A DNA stretch of 64,000 nt from Clostridium hydrogeniformans DSM 21757 (GTDB lineage Bacteria > Bacillota > Clostridia > Clostridiales > Clostridiaceae). The stretch is from contig NZ_JMLJ01000006.1 in assembly GCF_000686705.1 (NCBI RefSeq), positions 1 through 64,000 on the forward strand, read 5' to 3'. Below the pieces are notes generated by a model, which saw only the letters and a list, made by a program, of their open reading frames with translations, was not told where the DNA came from and did not search any database. Position 1 is the stretch's first letter; each line of letters begins with the position of its first letter. Position numbers and translations under genes: made by a program. Below are positions 43,761 through 53,209 of this stretch, one piece after another.

Positions 43761-44665
43761 TTGTGTCTTCCTTCCTTTATATGTTCTAGTAAAATTATTA
43801 CTACTTCCCTCGGGTCTTTAAAGCTTTAATCTTTCACATTTTTAATGCTAAAAATAGCTATATAGAGTCCCTAGTCTAGCTCTTACTTAATTAATATGAG
43901 GTAAAGCCCCTGTAAAATTAAGTTCCCCCTATGTAATTTTAAATAAAGTTAACTTATATGTTTTATATTACTAAGCCATTAAAATCTTTATAAATCCTTA
44001 TTCTATTTATACCCGTCATAAAATAATTTTTAGCTTCTTATATTGGTTTATGATAAACTTTTCTTAATATATGTTAAACTAAAAACTTATCCTATGCCTT
44101 TGGTACCCCATTCCACCTAAAAATAAGTATATTCCAAATGCCACCACAAAGTAGACTAGAAATACTCATCAATTAATAATTATATTAAGAGCCATAAATA
44201 AAATAAACTAGCATACTTACTAGTTATTTTTTTACTCCCCCTCAAATAACAGGGAACATGTCCATTAAAATTTCACTATAAATTCTAAAAACACGCTACA
44301 ATCCTATATTTTATCATAACTCGCCCAATTATAAAATTAATTTTTGTAACTTACCACCCATTTCCTATGTATTATTGCTGAATTTAATTTAAAACTCTCA
44401 TATTCTATATAGCCTCTTCTTATTTTTCACTTCTAAATACTAGTTCATTGATTTTAAATAAAAAATTATTATTTAAAGCTCATTAATACCTTATAAATAT
44501 AAAAACTAAGGAGAAATCCATGGTTTTTACCCTAGACATCCCCTTAGTGAATTTACAACATAATAATATTAATATTTAAATGTATTTTATATTTAATATT
44601 TTTAAAATAAACTTACCACTCTCTAATAATACAAAAACATATAAACTATGTATTAAAGACATACT
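43761..44665. other. 905 bp gene-free stretch
   Basis: No start codon with a ribosome site leads to a credible product on either strand, and stop codons are dense. A small TAAAATTA / TAATTTTA hairpin occurs near 43914-43942. It may be a decayed gene or hold the promoter of the DUF262 gene plus unknown RNA; I see no known family. Confidence 0.5.
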
Positions 44666-45085
44666 TTAAAGGTTAGGTATTGATCTATGTCCAAGACCTA
44701 TTACAACTTCATTTAAATGAAGAAGACCAATACTTAGGAAAATACACACACTTATATGCTCTCCATGCCTTGCGATACCTATTTTTCCACCTACGTTAAG
44801 TCCATTTGCCTTAGATAATACTTGCATTATAGCTTCTCTTGTAGCTCCTGCAACAGCTCCATCATGAACGTGGCAATCCTTTATTATTCCAGTTCTTTTT
44901 GATGCAACCAAAGCCCTCTCTATAATCTTTTGAATAGAGTTTGTTAGATTTCCACCTATATCTACAGCAACAGCTAAAATTTCATTTTCCTTAAATTCTT
45001 TTATAAGTATCTCCTCGTGACTTCTTGAAGAGATTGCCATCTCTATAGATGCCTTTGCTATATCTACACTATTTTTATTATTCAC
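44666..45085 (-). CDS. hutP: HutP-family RNA-binding regulator
   Basis: 139 residues. The family core is visible: ILAVAVDIGGNLTNSIQKIIERALVASKRTGIIKDCHVHDGAVAGATREAIMQVLSKANGLNVGGKIGIARHGEHISVCIFLSIGLLHLNEVVIGLGHRSIP. Histidines at the HDGA, RHGEH and GLGHR positions correspond to those that bind Mg2+ and L-histidine in Bacillus HutP, an antiterminator that binds UAG-repeat RNA. No hut genes are adjacent, so its target lies elsewhere or differs. Repeat copy C lies 86 bp upstream of its start. Confidence 0.88.
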   Translation of the reverse strand: MNNKNSVDIAKASIEMAISSRSHEEILIKEFKENEILAVAVDIGGNLTNSIQKIIERALVASKRTGIIKDCHVHDGAVAGATREAIMQVLSKANGLNVGGKIGIARHGEHISVCIFLSIGLLHLNEVVIGLGHRSIPNL

Positions 45086-45170
45086 TAGGGCTTACCTCCT
45101 AAAATAAGTTACTTAGCTATAAAAGCTATTTTTTAATAATACCTTACTAAATACCTGTTATTTTATTAAT

Positions 45171-45243
45171 TTTATCTGATGGCTACCAGAGCTGTAACAT
45201 CCCCATCCTCTAAAAGGTGGGAGATAACAGTTGCTACGCCCCC
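45171..45243. repeat. Dispersed structured repeat, copy C (truncated)
   Basis: First half only: TTATCTGATGGCTACC, CTGTAACATCCCCATCC, TAAAAGGTGGGAGATAACAG and TTGCTACGCCCCC. The second hairpin is missing. It lies upstream of hutP. Confidence 0.75.
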
Positions 45244-45407
45244 ATAATATTATTTCTAGTTAAACTTATATAAAAAGTATATCTTACTAGGGATATTTTT
45301 AAAAGCATTACTTACAATATTCATATTTATATTATTAACTATATCATCTTTAGTTAAAATTATCTCATTTCCATATGTAATATATGATATGAAAACATAA
45401 TAAAAAA

Positions 45408-45444
45408 GTATTATACAAAACCAATTCTAGATTATGCATAATAC
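45408..45444 (-). terminator. Terminator of the anti-sigma gene
   Basis: GTATTAT / ATAATAC followed on the minus strand by TTTTTTATT, 15 bp after the stop. Confidence 0.6.
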
Positions 45445-45458
45445 CTTAATTTATTAAA

Positions 45459-46751
45459 CTAGTTATCTAAGAAAAATCTATATTTTCCTTTTTCTTTTAT
45501 AGTAAGTCTACTTATAGCTAAATTAATGTTTCCTGTTATCTTATCTTTTAGAGTTAAATTATCCTTATCTATAGTTATAACTTCAAGCCTATTATTTTTC
45601 TCATTGAATTCTCCCCCATAAGACCTTCCCTCTAAAGATATTTCTTTTATAGTCCTATTTCCTTCTTCCATGTTAAAGTATATTGATACCTTATTGTCCT
45701 CATTACTAACCTTAGTAACTGTTGCCTTTTCTTTAATGCCATGAAAGGTAAGGTCTTTATTTATGATTACTTCTTCTTTTTCCTTTGGAATAGGTATCCT
45801 TAACTTTGTAGGTTTATCTAAAATATAATTTATATCTACACTATTAATTTCTACTTCTAACTTTCCATTTATCTCCTCTTTAATTTCAAATTCCTTTCCT
45901 CCATTAGTGTTATATGGTGAATAATCAAAGGATACTTCCCCCCCCTTACTATTTCTAATTCTTATATCACTCTTAGAATATATATCTATCCACTCTTTAG
46001 CTCCCATAGTATCCTTATTGCTCCAAAAGGACACATAACTTTTACCTTCATATATAAATCTATTTGCTCCTATCAAAGTATCCCCATTTTCTGATGTACT
46101 TCCTACATCATTATAAGAATTCTTATATTCAAGTTTCTCTAACTCTATATTTTCAACTTTTTCTCCTAAAATAAATAGTTGAATATACTTACATTCTTCT
46201 CCCTTATTCTCATAACCTAATGATGACTTCCATCTTTCCTCATTAGCACTCCCTCCAAAAGAGTATGGCTTAATTTCCTTCCCATCTATAGTTTTTATAA
46301 GGATCTTTTCTTTATCTATGTTTTCTCCATACCCAAATATATTAATCTGTATCCATTTTTTATTGCTAATAATACTTTTAATTAATATATCCTGTCCCCC
46401 TATCTTGGTTTTTACAGGATTCTTTAATATATAGGTATCCCCTTCATATTTTGACTCTATAAGTCCACTTCCTGGCACAAAATATAGTTTTTTTAGAGAC
46501 TGTGCTATTACATCTTGTCCATAAGGTGATATTCCAAATAATAATGCCACCCCTATTATGACTGCTGCTATTTTAAACTTTCCTGTTTTTCTTTTCTTAT
46601 TTCTCCCTATATTTTTAAAAACTTCTCTTTTAATCTTTTTAGCCTCTATATCTTCCTTAGAAATTTCTTCTAAGGTAATACCCTCTAGTAATATATCTAA
46701 TTCTTCTGGAGTTAATCCATCCATTAAGTCTTCTATAATAGAATCATTCAT
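45459..46751 (-). CDS. DUF4179 anti-sigma factor-like membrane protein
   Basis: 430 residues: acidic cytoplasmic N-terminus (MNDSIIEDLMDGLTPEELDILLEG...) that likely holds the sigma factor, one helix (KIAAVIIGVALLFGISPYG, about 63-81), and a large outside beta-rich DUF4179 domain. The start is the ATG at 46751: it overlaps the sigma gene's end in ATGAATGA and has GGGGAAGG upstream. The earlier codon at 46772 gives a basic leader unlike the family. It should restrain the ECF sigma factor until an envelope signal arrives. The signal is unknown. Confidence 0.8.
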   Translation of the reverse strand: MNDSIIEDLMDGLTPEELDILLEGITLEEISKEDIEAKKIKREVFKNIGRNKKRKTGKFKIAAVIIGVALLFGISPYGQDVIAQSLKKLYFVPGSGLIESKYEGDTYILKNPVKTKIGGQDILIKSIISNKKWIQINIFGYGENIDKEKILIKTIDGKEIKPYSFGGSANEERWKSSLGYENKGEECKYIQLFILGEKVENIELEKLEYKNSYNDVGSTSENGDTLIGANRFIYEGKSYVSFWSNKDTMGAKEWIDIYSKSDIRIRNSKGGEVSFDYSPYNTNGGKEFEIKEEINGKLEVEINSVDINYILDKPTKLRIPIPKEKEEVIINKDLTFHGIKEKATVTKVSNEDNKVSIYFNMEEGNRTIKEISLEGRSYGGEFNEKNNRLEVITIDKDNLTLKDKITGNINLAISRLTIKEKGKYRFFLDN

Positions 46752-47316
46752 TATAAACCTTCCCCTCCTCACTCTTATTTAAATACTGCTTTAACTTTTC
46801 TCTCCCTCTCCAAAGCCGATTTTCTACTGCTGATATGGATAGGTTTACTTCCTTTGCAATATCTTTTATTTTTTTATTATAAAAATACTTTTTTATAAAT
46901 ATTTCTTTGTCTAACTCCCCTAATGTATTTATCACATTTAAAATTTCTACTCTCTTATATTTTTCTAAAACTAGATCTTCTACTTCTTCTTTATCCTTTA
47001 CAATAACCTCTTGAATATCTATTACCTTAGGTTTTTCTTTAAGTTTCTTTCTTTTATTTAATGCCTCACTTCTTCCCATTATAAGAATATATGACTTTAA
47101 GCTCCCCTTACTTTTATCAAAGTTATTAGCATTATTCCAAAGCCTTATAAATGTATCTTGGACACATTCTTCTATATCTTCCTTTGTTCCATACCCATTT
47201 AATATTGCCCCTACAAGGTAATAAAGATTTTCAATATAAGCATCCATTATGATCTCTAAGGATTTTTTACTACCTTTTTTTACTCTTTCAGCATGAAACT
47301 CCATTATGTCATTCAA
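46744..47316 (-). CDS. ECF-type RNA polymerase sigma factor
   Basis: 190 residues with sigma-70 regions 2 and 4 only. Region 2: YYLVGAILNGYGTKEDIEECVQDTFIRLWNNANNFDKSKGSLKSYILIMGRSEALNKRKK. Region 4: LNVINTLGELDKEIFIKKYFYNKKIKDIAKEVNLSISAVENRLWRGREKLKQYL, a clear helix-turn-helix. The 8 bp overlap with the anti-sigma gene marks a standard sigma/anti-sigma pair, probably self-regulated. No consensus target promoter was identified upstream. Confidence 0.93.
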   Translation of the reverse strand: MNDIMEFHAERVKKGSKKSLEIIMDAYIENLYYLVGAILNGYGTKEDIEECVQDTFIRLWNNANNFDKSKGSLKSYILIMGRSEALNKRKKLKEKPKVIDIQEVIVKDKEEVEDLVLEKYKRVEILNVINTLGELDKEIFIKKYFYNKKIKDIAKEVNLSISAVENRLWRGREKLKQYLNKSEEGKVYNE

Positions 47317-47648
47317 TTATTTCCCTCCTATCAATTACCTTCTTATCTATTACTACAATTATTTTGAAATTTTCCTCACATAATCTTTAATAAACTTTTT
47401 CTTTCTAATTTTTTAAATATATATCTTTTAATAGGTTTCTATGAAAAGTAATATAAAAATTCTAATTATGTAATATTATTTATTATCGTCTATTAAATAT
47501 AAGTTAGGAACTCCATAAACAAAAAATATAAGTAAGGACTTACTCATAAATTAGAGTAGTCCTTATTTAATAGTAGATAACAAAGAAGGGGATGTCTCAC
47601 AATACTTTAAAATTTAGACGTAAAAACAATCATTCAATACAACTCTAT
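47317..47648. other. Intergenic stretch upstream of the sigma gene
   Basis: Holds the sigma-gene promoter region and, at 47533-47565, a terminator described separately. No gene seen. Confidence 0.5.
47533..47565 (-). terminator. Terminator of the DUF2975 gene
   Basis: TAAGGACTTACTC / GAGTAGTCCTTA (one bulge) followed on the minus strand by CTTATATTTTTTG. Confidence 0.65.
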
Positions 47649-48098
47649 CTATTCTATCTTTCTCTGTAACTTCTGTTTAAGAACATTAGCTAATGCCGCA
47701 ATTACTATTGAAGTAAAAATAGGTAACATTCCAATTATTATTGCACCTGGTGCATCATCTTTGTCTGCAAGGAGAATGATGAAGGGCATTATTACCACAT
47801 ACAAGGTACTAATTGCCATTGCACAATATTTTATATCTTTTAAAGCTTTAACAGAAATTTGTGAGTAAGCTCTTTTTTTGTCAATATAACTTAAAAGTAT
47901 AAAAAACTTATATAATGTAATGTAAAATGGTATTACTGACACATATATCCCTATTGAAATAGGATATAGTATATATCTATAATCTGGATTCACCGGATTA
48001 TTAGCTAAGAAATAAATCCCAAATACACATAAAGTAAGAACAGTAATGCTAATAACAATAACAGCTAGCTTTAAAAAAAATGTTGTTCTTTGTTTCAT
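47649..48098 (-). CDS. DUF2975 membrane protein
   Basis: 149 residues, four membrane helices (about 8-30, 45-68, 93-115, 122-141). The pattern PISIGIYVSVIPFYITLYKFFILLSYIDKKRAYSQISVKALKDIKYCAM is the DUF2975 hallmark. Members usually sit beside a small Xre/YozG-type regulator; none is present here. The start is the ATG at 48098, 5 bases after GAGGTGA; an in-frame GTG within that site is unlikely. Function unknown. Confidence 0.85.
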   Translation of the reverse strand: MKQRTTFFLKLAVIVISITVLTLCVFGIYFLANNPVNPDYRYILYPISIGIYVSVIPFYITLYKFFILLSYIDKKRAYSQISVKALKDIKYCAMAISTLYVVIMPFIILLADKDDAPGAIIIGMLPIFTSIVIAALANVLKQKLQRKIE

Positions 48099-48360
48099 AA
48101 AAATCACCTCACCTATTTATTAACAACTTATATAATAATAAGATTTATATTGATATTCAATATATAAATATTATTATACAATAGATAAATATCATTACAC
48201 AATATATATTTAAGTTTGAAACATTTCAAATTATTTGTATACTTTTAAGGTAATCCTAATCTTTATTTTTAAAATATCATTAAGTCTTAATAATCTTTTA
48301 TTCTATAATATACTATAGACCTTATGGATGTTTTGTATGTTTTTTTGAGTAAAATATATT

Positions 48361-48386
48361 AAGCTGGATTTTAAAAAATCCAGCTT
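48361..48386 (-). terminator. Terminator of trhO
   Basis: AAGCTGGATTTT / AAATCCAGCTT with a 3-base loop, about 35 bp after the stop; modest T content follows on the minus strand. Confidence 0.6.
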
Positions 48387-48419
48387 AATACTCTTAATTA
48401 TTTATGTAATTCATAAAAC

Positions 48420-49358
48420 CTATGCTTCTTCAGCCTTTCTTTGAAGTCTTAAGTGTGCATTTCTTTCTGGCTTATTAATTACATATTCTCTGCATTCATC
48501 ACTACAAAATCCCTCATGCTCTTTTTCACATGATTCACAACATATGTAATGACTGTGACAATCATCATTATAACAGTTTATATATCTATCACTTGGATTT
48601 CCACAATGATGACACTTAGAAATAATAATATCTTCTTCTGTGTTATTAATTCTTACTGCAATTCTCTCATCAAATACATAACACTTACCATCAAATAGTT
48701 TTCCTTGAACCTTTTGATCTTTTCCGTAGGTTACAATTCCCCCATCTAATTGATAAACATCATTAAAACCTTTATTCATAAGAACTCCTGTAAGCTTTTC
48801 ACATCTTATACCTCCAGTACAGTAGGTTAAGATTTTTTTGTCCTTATGTTCACTAAGTTCTTTATCTATCCACTCTGGGAACTGTTTAAAATTCTTAACA
48901 TCTGGTCTTATAGCATTTCTAAAATGACCAAGCTCATATTCATAATCATTTCTTCCATCAACTACAATAACATCATCTCTTTGAAGCATTTCATGAAAAT
49001 CTTCTGGTTTAAGATGAGTTCCTGTAAGTGATATTGGATCTACATCATCATCCTCTAGAAGAGTTATTATGCTATTTTTAGGTCTTACAAATATCTTCTT
49101 AAAGGCATGTTCATCCTCATAGTCCATTTTAAATACCATGTCTTTAAATCTTTCATCACTATGAAGTATTTCCATATACTTTTCAGTTTCTTCAATAGAA
49201 CCTGAAACTGTACCATTTAACCCTTCCTTAGCAACTAAGATTCTTCCTTTTAAATTTAAGCTCTTACAAAGAGCTAAGTGTTCCTTTGAAAACATCTCTG
49301 GATCTTCTATGTTTACAAATTGATAATATAATAATACTCTATATTTTTTTTCCATCAT
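48420..49358 (-). CDS. trhO: tRNA uridine(34) hydroxylase, rhodanese-like
   Basis: 312 residues. Catalyses O2-dependent hydroxylation of U34 in certain tRNAs, a step of the wobble modification pathway. Order: N-terminal acylphosphatase-like part (YRVLLYYQFVNIEDPEMFSKEHLALCKSLNLKGRILVAKEGLNGTVSG), rhodanese domain with DVIVVDGRNDYEYELGHFRNAIRPDVKNF and active cysteine in TYCTGGIRCEK, then a cysteine-rich tail (CHHCGNPSDRYINCYNDDCHSHYICCESC) that looks zinc-binding. Intact. Single gene. Confidence 0.93.
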   Translation of the reverse strand: MMEKKYRVLLYYQFVNIEDPEMFSKEHLALCKSLNLKGRILVAKEGLNGTVSGSIEETEKYMEILHSDERFKDMVFKMDYEDEHAFKKIFVRPKNSIITLLEDDDVDPISLTGTHLKPEDFHEMLQRDDVIVVDGRNDYEYELGHFRNAIRPDVKNFKQFPEWIDKELSEHKDKKILTYCTGGIRCEKLTGVLMNKGFNDVYQLDGGIVTYGKDQKVQGKLFDGKCYVFDERIAVRINNTEEDIIISKCHHCGNPSDRYINCYNDDCHSHYICCESCEKEHEGFCSDECREYVINKPERNAHLRLQRKAEEA

Positions 49359-49582
49359 ATTAAACTACCTCTTTAATATTATTTCACTAAGGATTATATA
49401 ATAATCTCTTTTATTAATCAATAACAATTATTAACTGTAAACCTTTATCATTTATCTCTTTTTAAGAATAAAATCCTTTTTAGTAAATAAAAATCCCCAT
49501 GCAATATAAACCTTTTCCCTTTTAGTTCATTGCCATATAGCAAATAGTAATTTAATATTCTAAAGTATGTATTCTTCTTACT

Positions 49583-49642
49583 ATTTATCTGATAGCTATA
49601 AGCTTTAACACCCCGATCCTCTAAAGGTGGGGGGTAACAGTT
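49583..49642. repeat. Dispersed structured repeat, copy D (truncated)
   Basis: TTATCTGATAGCTATAAGC, TTTAACACCCCGATCC, TCTAAAGGTGGGGGGTAACAG. First stem only, as in copy C. It lies between the terminator of the gene at 49746 and trhO. Confidence 0.75.
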
Positions 49643-49683
49643 TCAATTATTCAAAGTAAAATATTCGAGTTTTAGAACAATAA

Positions 49684-49719
49684 AAAGAAGCTGTGATTTT
49701 TCTCTACCACAGCTTCTTT
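49684..49719 (-). terminator. Terminator of the small membrane protein gene
   Basis: AAAGAAGCTGTG and its exact complement, 12 bp arms, then TTTTTATTG on the minus strand. Confidence 0.8.
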
Positions 49720-49745
49720 ACTTTAAATTATAAGTCTATACTTTT

Positions 49746-50102
49746 TTATAGATTATAATTTACCTTTCTATATATTCTTTTCTTACTATCTAAAAGCTCT
49801 ATCTTTTTCATTTTTATAAGACCATCTATAACTAGATTTGAAAACTGAAGACTATTAGTAACTGAAAGTTTTCTCTTACTCCAAATAACTCTTGATTTTT
49901 CATCTTCTATAATTTCTCTTATCTCTTTTGCACTAAGATTTTCTTTAGTTCTAAAGGCTTTTAAAACCTTTCTTATACATTTTGAGTATAGCTTGTTTAT
50001 AAGTACCCCATTAAGGGTTTTATCCTTTATAATTCCTATGTATATAAGACCCATAGTTATTAAAGCTATTAATATTATATAGATTATATATTTAAAAATC
50101 AT
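49746..50102 (-). CDS. Small membrane-anchored protein, unknown family
   Basis: 118 residues: one N-terminal helix (YIIYIILIALITMGLIYIGII) then a soluble, basic part that could be a winged-helix-like domain (RTKENLSAKEIREIIEDEKSRVIWSKRKLSVTNSLQFSNLVIDGLIKMKKIELLDSKKRIYRKV). The pattern of helix, turn and final beta-like K-K-R-I-Y-R-K-V hints at nucleic-acid or protein binding. I do not recognise a family. It has its own terminator. Real gene status rests on length and clean terminator. Confidence 0.55.
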   Translation of the reverse strand: MIFKYIIYIILIALITMGLIYIGIIKDKTLNGVLINKLYSKCIRKVLKAFRTKENLSAKEIREIIEDEKSRVIWSKRKLSVTNSLQFSNLVIDGLIKMKKIELLDSKKRIYRKVNYNL

Positions 50103-50301
50103 ACTACTCCCCCACTTTTTTATAGCTATAATTTTTTAATATGAGGCATTATTATGGTTAAACTATATACTTTAAAATACTATGCATTAGTAGTTAAATT
50201 TTTATATTCAAAAATTTACAACTTAGCAATTTAATTTTATTTTATCTAAAGGCAAATAATCATAACAGAGTAATATAATATTTAAGTAGTAGCACCTATT
50301 C

Positions 50302-50634
50302 CTACTTAAATATTATACATTTATTATCATTGAGAATCTTTATATAATTTAAAAGCCTTGGAAGAGATGGTTCTATTCTCTCTCCAAAGACCTCCTTTAT
50401 TTTATTATCTATGTTATATATGTTATTTTCTCCATTGCAAAGCTTCCATATCTCTGACCCAATCTCTTCTAGTTCTAAACTTATAACCTCAGGTCTTTTA
50501 AAAATCTTATGCATTACCTTTTCAAAGGCAGAATCCCTGGGAATTTTTAATATAACTTTGCTATTCTTATCTTCCCAAAGAATTCGTTGATTTCTAATAG
50601 GTATAAACTCCATCATATTTCTATCCTTTTTCAT
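50302..50634 (-). CDS. PqqD-like peptide-binding (RRE) protein
   Basis: 110 residues. PqqD fold pattern: FIPIRNQRILWEDKNSKVILKIP...VISLELEEIGSEIWKLCNGENNIYNIDNKIKEVFGERIEPSLPRLLNYIKILNDNKCIIFK, i.e. three beta strands then a winged-helix-like part. PqqD relatives act as recognition elements that bring a RiPP precursor to its radical SAM enzyme. No such enzyme is adjacent; the nearest is at 59759. GGGAG lies 6 bases before the ATG. Confidence 0.8.
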   Translation of the reverse strand: MKKDRNMMEFIPIRNQRILWEDKNSKVILKIPRDSAFEKVMHKIFKRPEVISLELEEIGSEIWKLCNGENNIYNIDNKIKEVFGERIEPSLPRLLNYIKILNDNKCIIFK

Positions 50635-50765
50635 AATACTCTCCCATCTATCAAAATATACTATTTAAACCAATGAGGTTTTTCTTGTAAGTTACCCCAT
50701 ATCTTTTTTTCTACTTGCTACACCTTTTCAATGTAGTCCCTTATGGACAGTTGCCCCCCACATAA

Positions 50766-50911
50766 TTTATCTTATGGCTATAAGCTTTAACACCCCCATC
50801 CGCGTGTAAGCTTTGGGATAACAGTTACGCCACCCCTAGATTAAATCATCTAACCTTCAGGTGGTGGAAAGAACACCACCTGAAGGAAGATTCTCTCCAT
50901 TGATTCTTAGA
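50766..50911. repeat. Dispersed structured repeat, copy E (full)
   Basis: Starts TTATCTTATGGCTATAAGC; CACCCCCATCC / GGGATAACAGTT stem with an altered loop; CCCCTAGAT; then a perfect 13 bp hairpin at 50854-50886 (CCTTCAGGTGGTG, loop GAAAGAA, CACCACCTGAAGG) and GAAGATTCTCTCC at the end. The cleanest copy of the second hairpin. Confidence 0.85.
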
Positions 50912-50978
50912 TACTTTTTATGAGGGGGATCTTACTGCCTCTTAATAAGCTTTAAAGTATAAACTTTATCCTTTTTAT

Positions 50979-52901
50979 TTAAGCCTTTTCAGCTCTTTTC
51001 ATAGATTTTTTAAGAATTATAACAAAAGAAACAGTTAATAAAATAAAGCATATAAGGGATCCCAATTGCCCTAAAGGAGGATTTTTAAATGCAAATTCAA
51101 TTCCTCCTGCAGTAAGTCCTGCTAATATTACTCCCATTAATCCTTCCCCAGCAATTAGTCCTGAAGCATATAATACTCCTGACTCATTGGCTAAAGTTTT
51201 CTCATCTTCATTTTTTACAAACTTATCAATACATCCCTTTATAAGTCCTCCAACCATTATTGGAGTAGATAAATGTATTGGAAGATACAGTCCTATAGCT
51301 ACTGGGAGAGATGGTACTCCTAGGATTTCAAAAATTATAGCTGAACCTACTCCCATAAATACTAAGTTCCAAGGTAAGTTTCCATCCATTATACCTTCTA
51401 TTATAAGTTTCATAAGCCCCGCTTGAGGTGCTCCGAGTTCTGCTGAACCAAAAGTATATGCCTTATTTAAAAGAATCATAACTGCCCCAACTATACAAGC
51501 TCCAGCCACTACCCCAATAAGTTCTCCAAGTTGTTGTTTAGATGGAGTTGATCCCACTAAATATCCTGTTTTTAAATCTTGAGAAGTATCTCCTGCTATA
51601 GCAGCTGCTGTACATATAACTGCACCTATACATAAGGCTGCTATCATGCCTTCCTTTCCTGACATCCCCATAGCTTTTAATATTACTGTTGTTAAAAGTA
51701 AGGTTGCAATAGTCATTCCTGACACTGGATTTGAAGAACTTCCTACAAGTCCAACAATCCTTGAAGATACTGTAACAAAAAAGAATCCAAAAATAGCTAT
51801 TAAAATTGCCCCTATAAAACCCACTGGAATCTGTGGAAAAACTGCTATAGACACTATTGCTATTAAAAGAACAATTATTATAAATTTACCACTTAAATCC
51901 TTATCTGTCCTTTCAATAACTCCCTCTACTTTTGTTCCAAATCCTTTTATTACATCTTTAAAAGATGAGAATATAACAGGAAGTGACTTTATTAAACTTA
52001 TAATTCCTCCTGTAGCCACAGCTCCTGCTCCTATATATTTTAAATAATTACTCCAAATGCCATGAGCATCTAAGTTCTTAACTAAATCCTTGGCTGGAAA
52101 TATTATTTCTCCTGCTGATTCTCCAAAGAAAGAAATCATTGGAATAAAACAAAGCCAACCAAGAATTGCTCCAACAAGCATATAAGATGATATTCTAGGA
52201 CCTATAATATATCCTACTCCTAGTAAAGCTGGCAAAGTATCCATACCTACAGTAGCATTTTTAAAACCTGCTATGGAAGTCTCTATTTCTGTAGGAAAAA
52301 TCTTAACCCCATCTCCTAAAAACTTATAGCCTGCTCCAATAGCCCCTCCTAAAAATACAAGCTTTGCTCCTGTTCCCCCTTCTTCTCCTGCAACTAATAC
52401 CTCAGCACAAGCTACTCCTTCTGGATATGGAAGAGTTCCGTGTTCCTTAACTATTAAATACCTTCTTATAGGTATCATAAATAAAACCCCAAGAACTCCA
52501 CCTACAAGGGTTATTATTCCCATAGTTACTATTGATGGATCTTCTCCCCATAAGAATAACGCAGGTATTGTAAAAATTGCCCCTGCAACTAAAGATTCTC
52601 CTGCTGAGGCTATGGTTTGTACAATATTATTTTCTAATATAGACTTTCTTTTTAAAACTCCTCTAACTATAGCCATAGATATAACTGCTGCTGGTATAGA
52701 AGCTGAGATTGTCATCCCAATTTTTAATCCTAAATAAGCATTGGCTGCACCAAAAATTATACATAGAATAATACCGATAACCACTGATAGAGCTGTAAAT
52801 TCTGGCATAACCTTATTAGCTGGTACATATGGTATATACTTCTCTTGTCCTTCCTTTAATCCATAGGCACCCTCTGGTAAACCCTTTTTCATTAATTCCA
52901 C
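50979..52901 (-). CDS. OPT family oligopeptide transporter
   Basis: 640 residues, about 15-16 membrane helices. Opening EFTALSVVIGIILCIIFGAANAYLGLKIGMTISASIPAAVISM and the repeated glycine-rich helices (GEDPSIVTMGIITLVGGVLGVLFMIPIRRYLIVKEHGTLPYPEGVACAEVLVAGEEGG) are the OPT (PST subfamily) pattern. Imports small peptides or metal chelates by proton symport. No partner gene is needed. Upstream 52902-53208 is AT-rich promoter region with no gene. Confidence 0.93.
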   Translation of the reverse strand: MELMKKGLPEGAYGLKEGQEKYIPYVPANKVMPEFTALSVVIGIILCIIFGAANAYLGLKIGMTISASIPAAVISMAIVRGVLKRKSILENNIVQTIASAGESLVAGAIFTIPALFLWGEDPSIVTMGIITLVGGVLGVLFMIPIRRYLIVKEHGTLPYPEGVACAEVLVAGEEGGTGAKLVFLGGAIGAGYKFLGDGVKIFPTEIETSIAGFKNATVGMDTLPALLGVGYIIGPRISSYMLVGAILGWLCFIPMISFFGESAGEIIFPAKDLVKNLDAHGIWSNYLKYIGAGAVATGGIISLIKSLPVIFSSFKDVIKGFGTKVEGVIERTDKDLSGKFIIIVLLIAIVSIAVFPQIPVGFIGAILIAIFGFFFVTVSSRIVGLVGSSSNPVSGMTIATLLLTTVILKAMGMSGKEGMIAALCIGAVICTAAAIAGDTSQDLKTGYLVGSTPSKQQLGELIGVVAGACIVGAVMILLNKAYTFGSAELGAPQAGLMKLIIEGIMDGNLPWNLVFMGVGSAIIFEILGVPSLPVAIGLYLPIHLSTPIMVGGLIKGCIDKFVKNEDEKTLANESGVLYASGLIAGEGLMGVILAGLTAGGIEFAFKNPPLGQLGSLICFILLTVSFVIILKKSMKRAEKA

Positions 52902-53209
52902 TCCTTAAAATTTCTAAATTGTAGCTTATCTATCCCCCTCCTTAATTGCTATTAGCTTTTAAATTTTTAAAGCTATCTTATTTAAAATATATTACTTAAA
53001 CACTCATTGTATTACCTAAAATAGCCTTTTATTACACATATTCATAATATAGTCATAATACTAATCATGATTTTTTAATATATCTATATATAAGTTGTAA
53101 TATTAAAATCCAATTAGATTTAGCTAAAACCTATAGAGCCATCAAGCACTGGGATAAGTATTTAATTTTTACATCCACTTAAGAAATGTTAAGCAACTCT
53201 TAAAAATTT

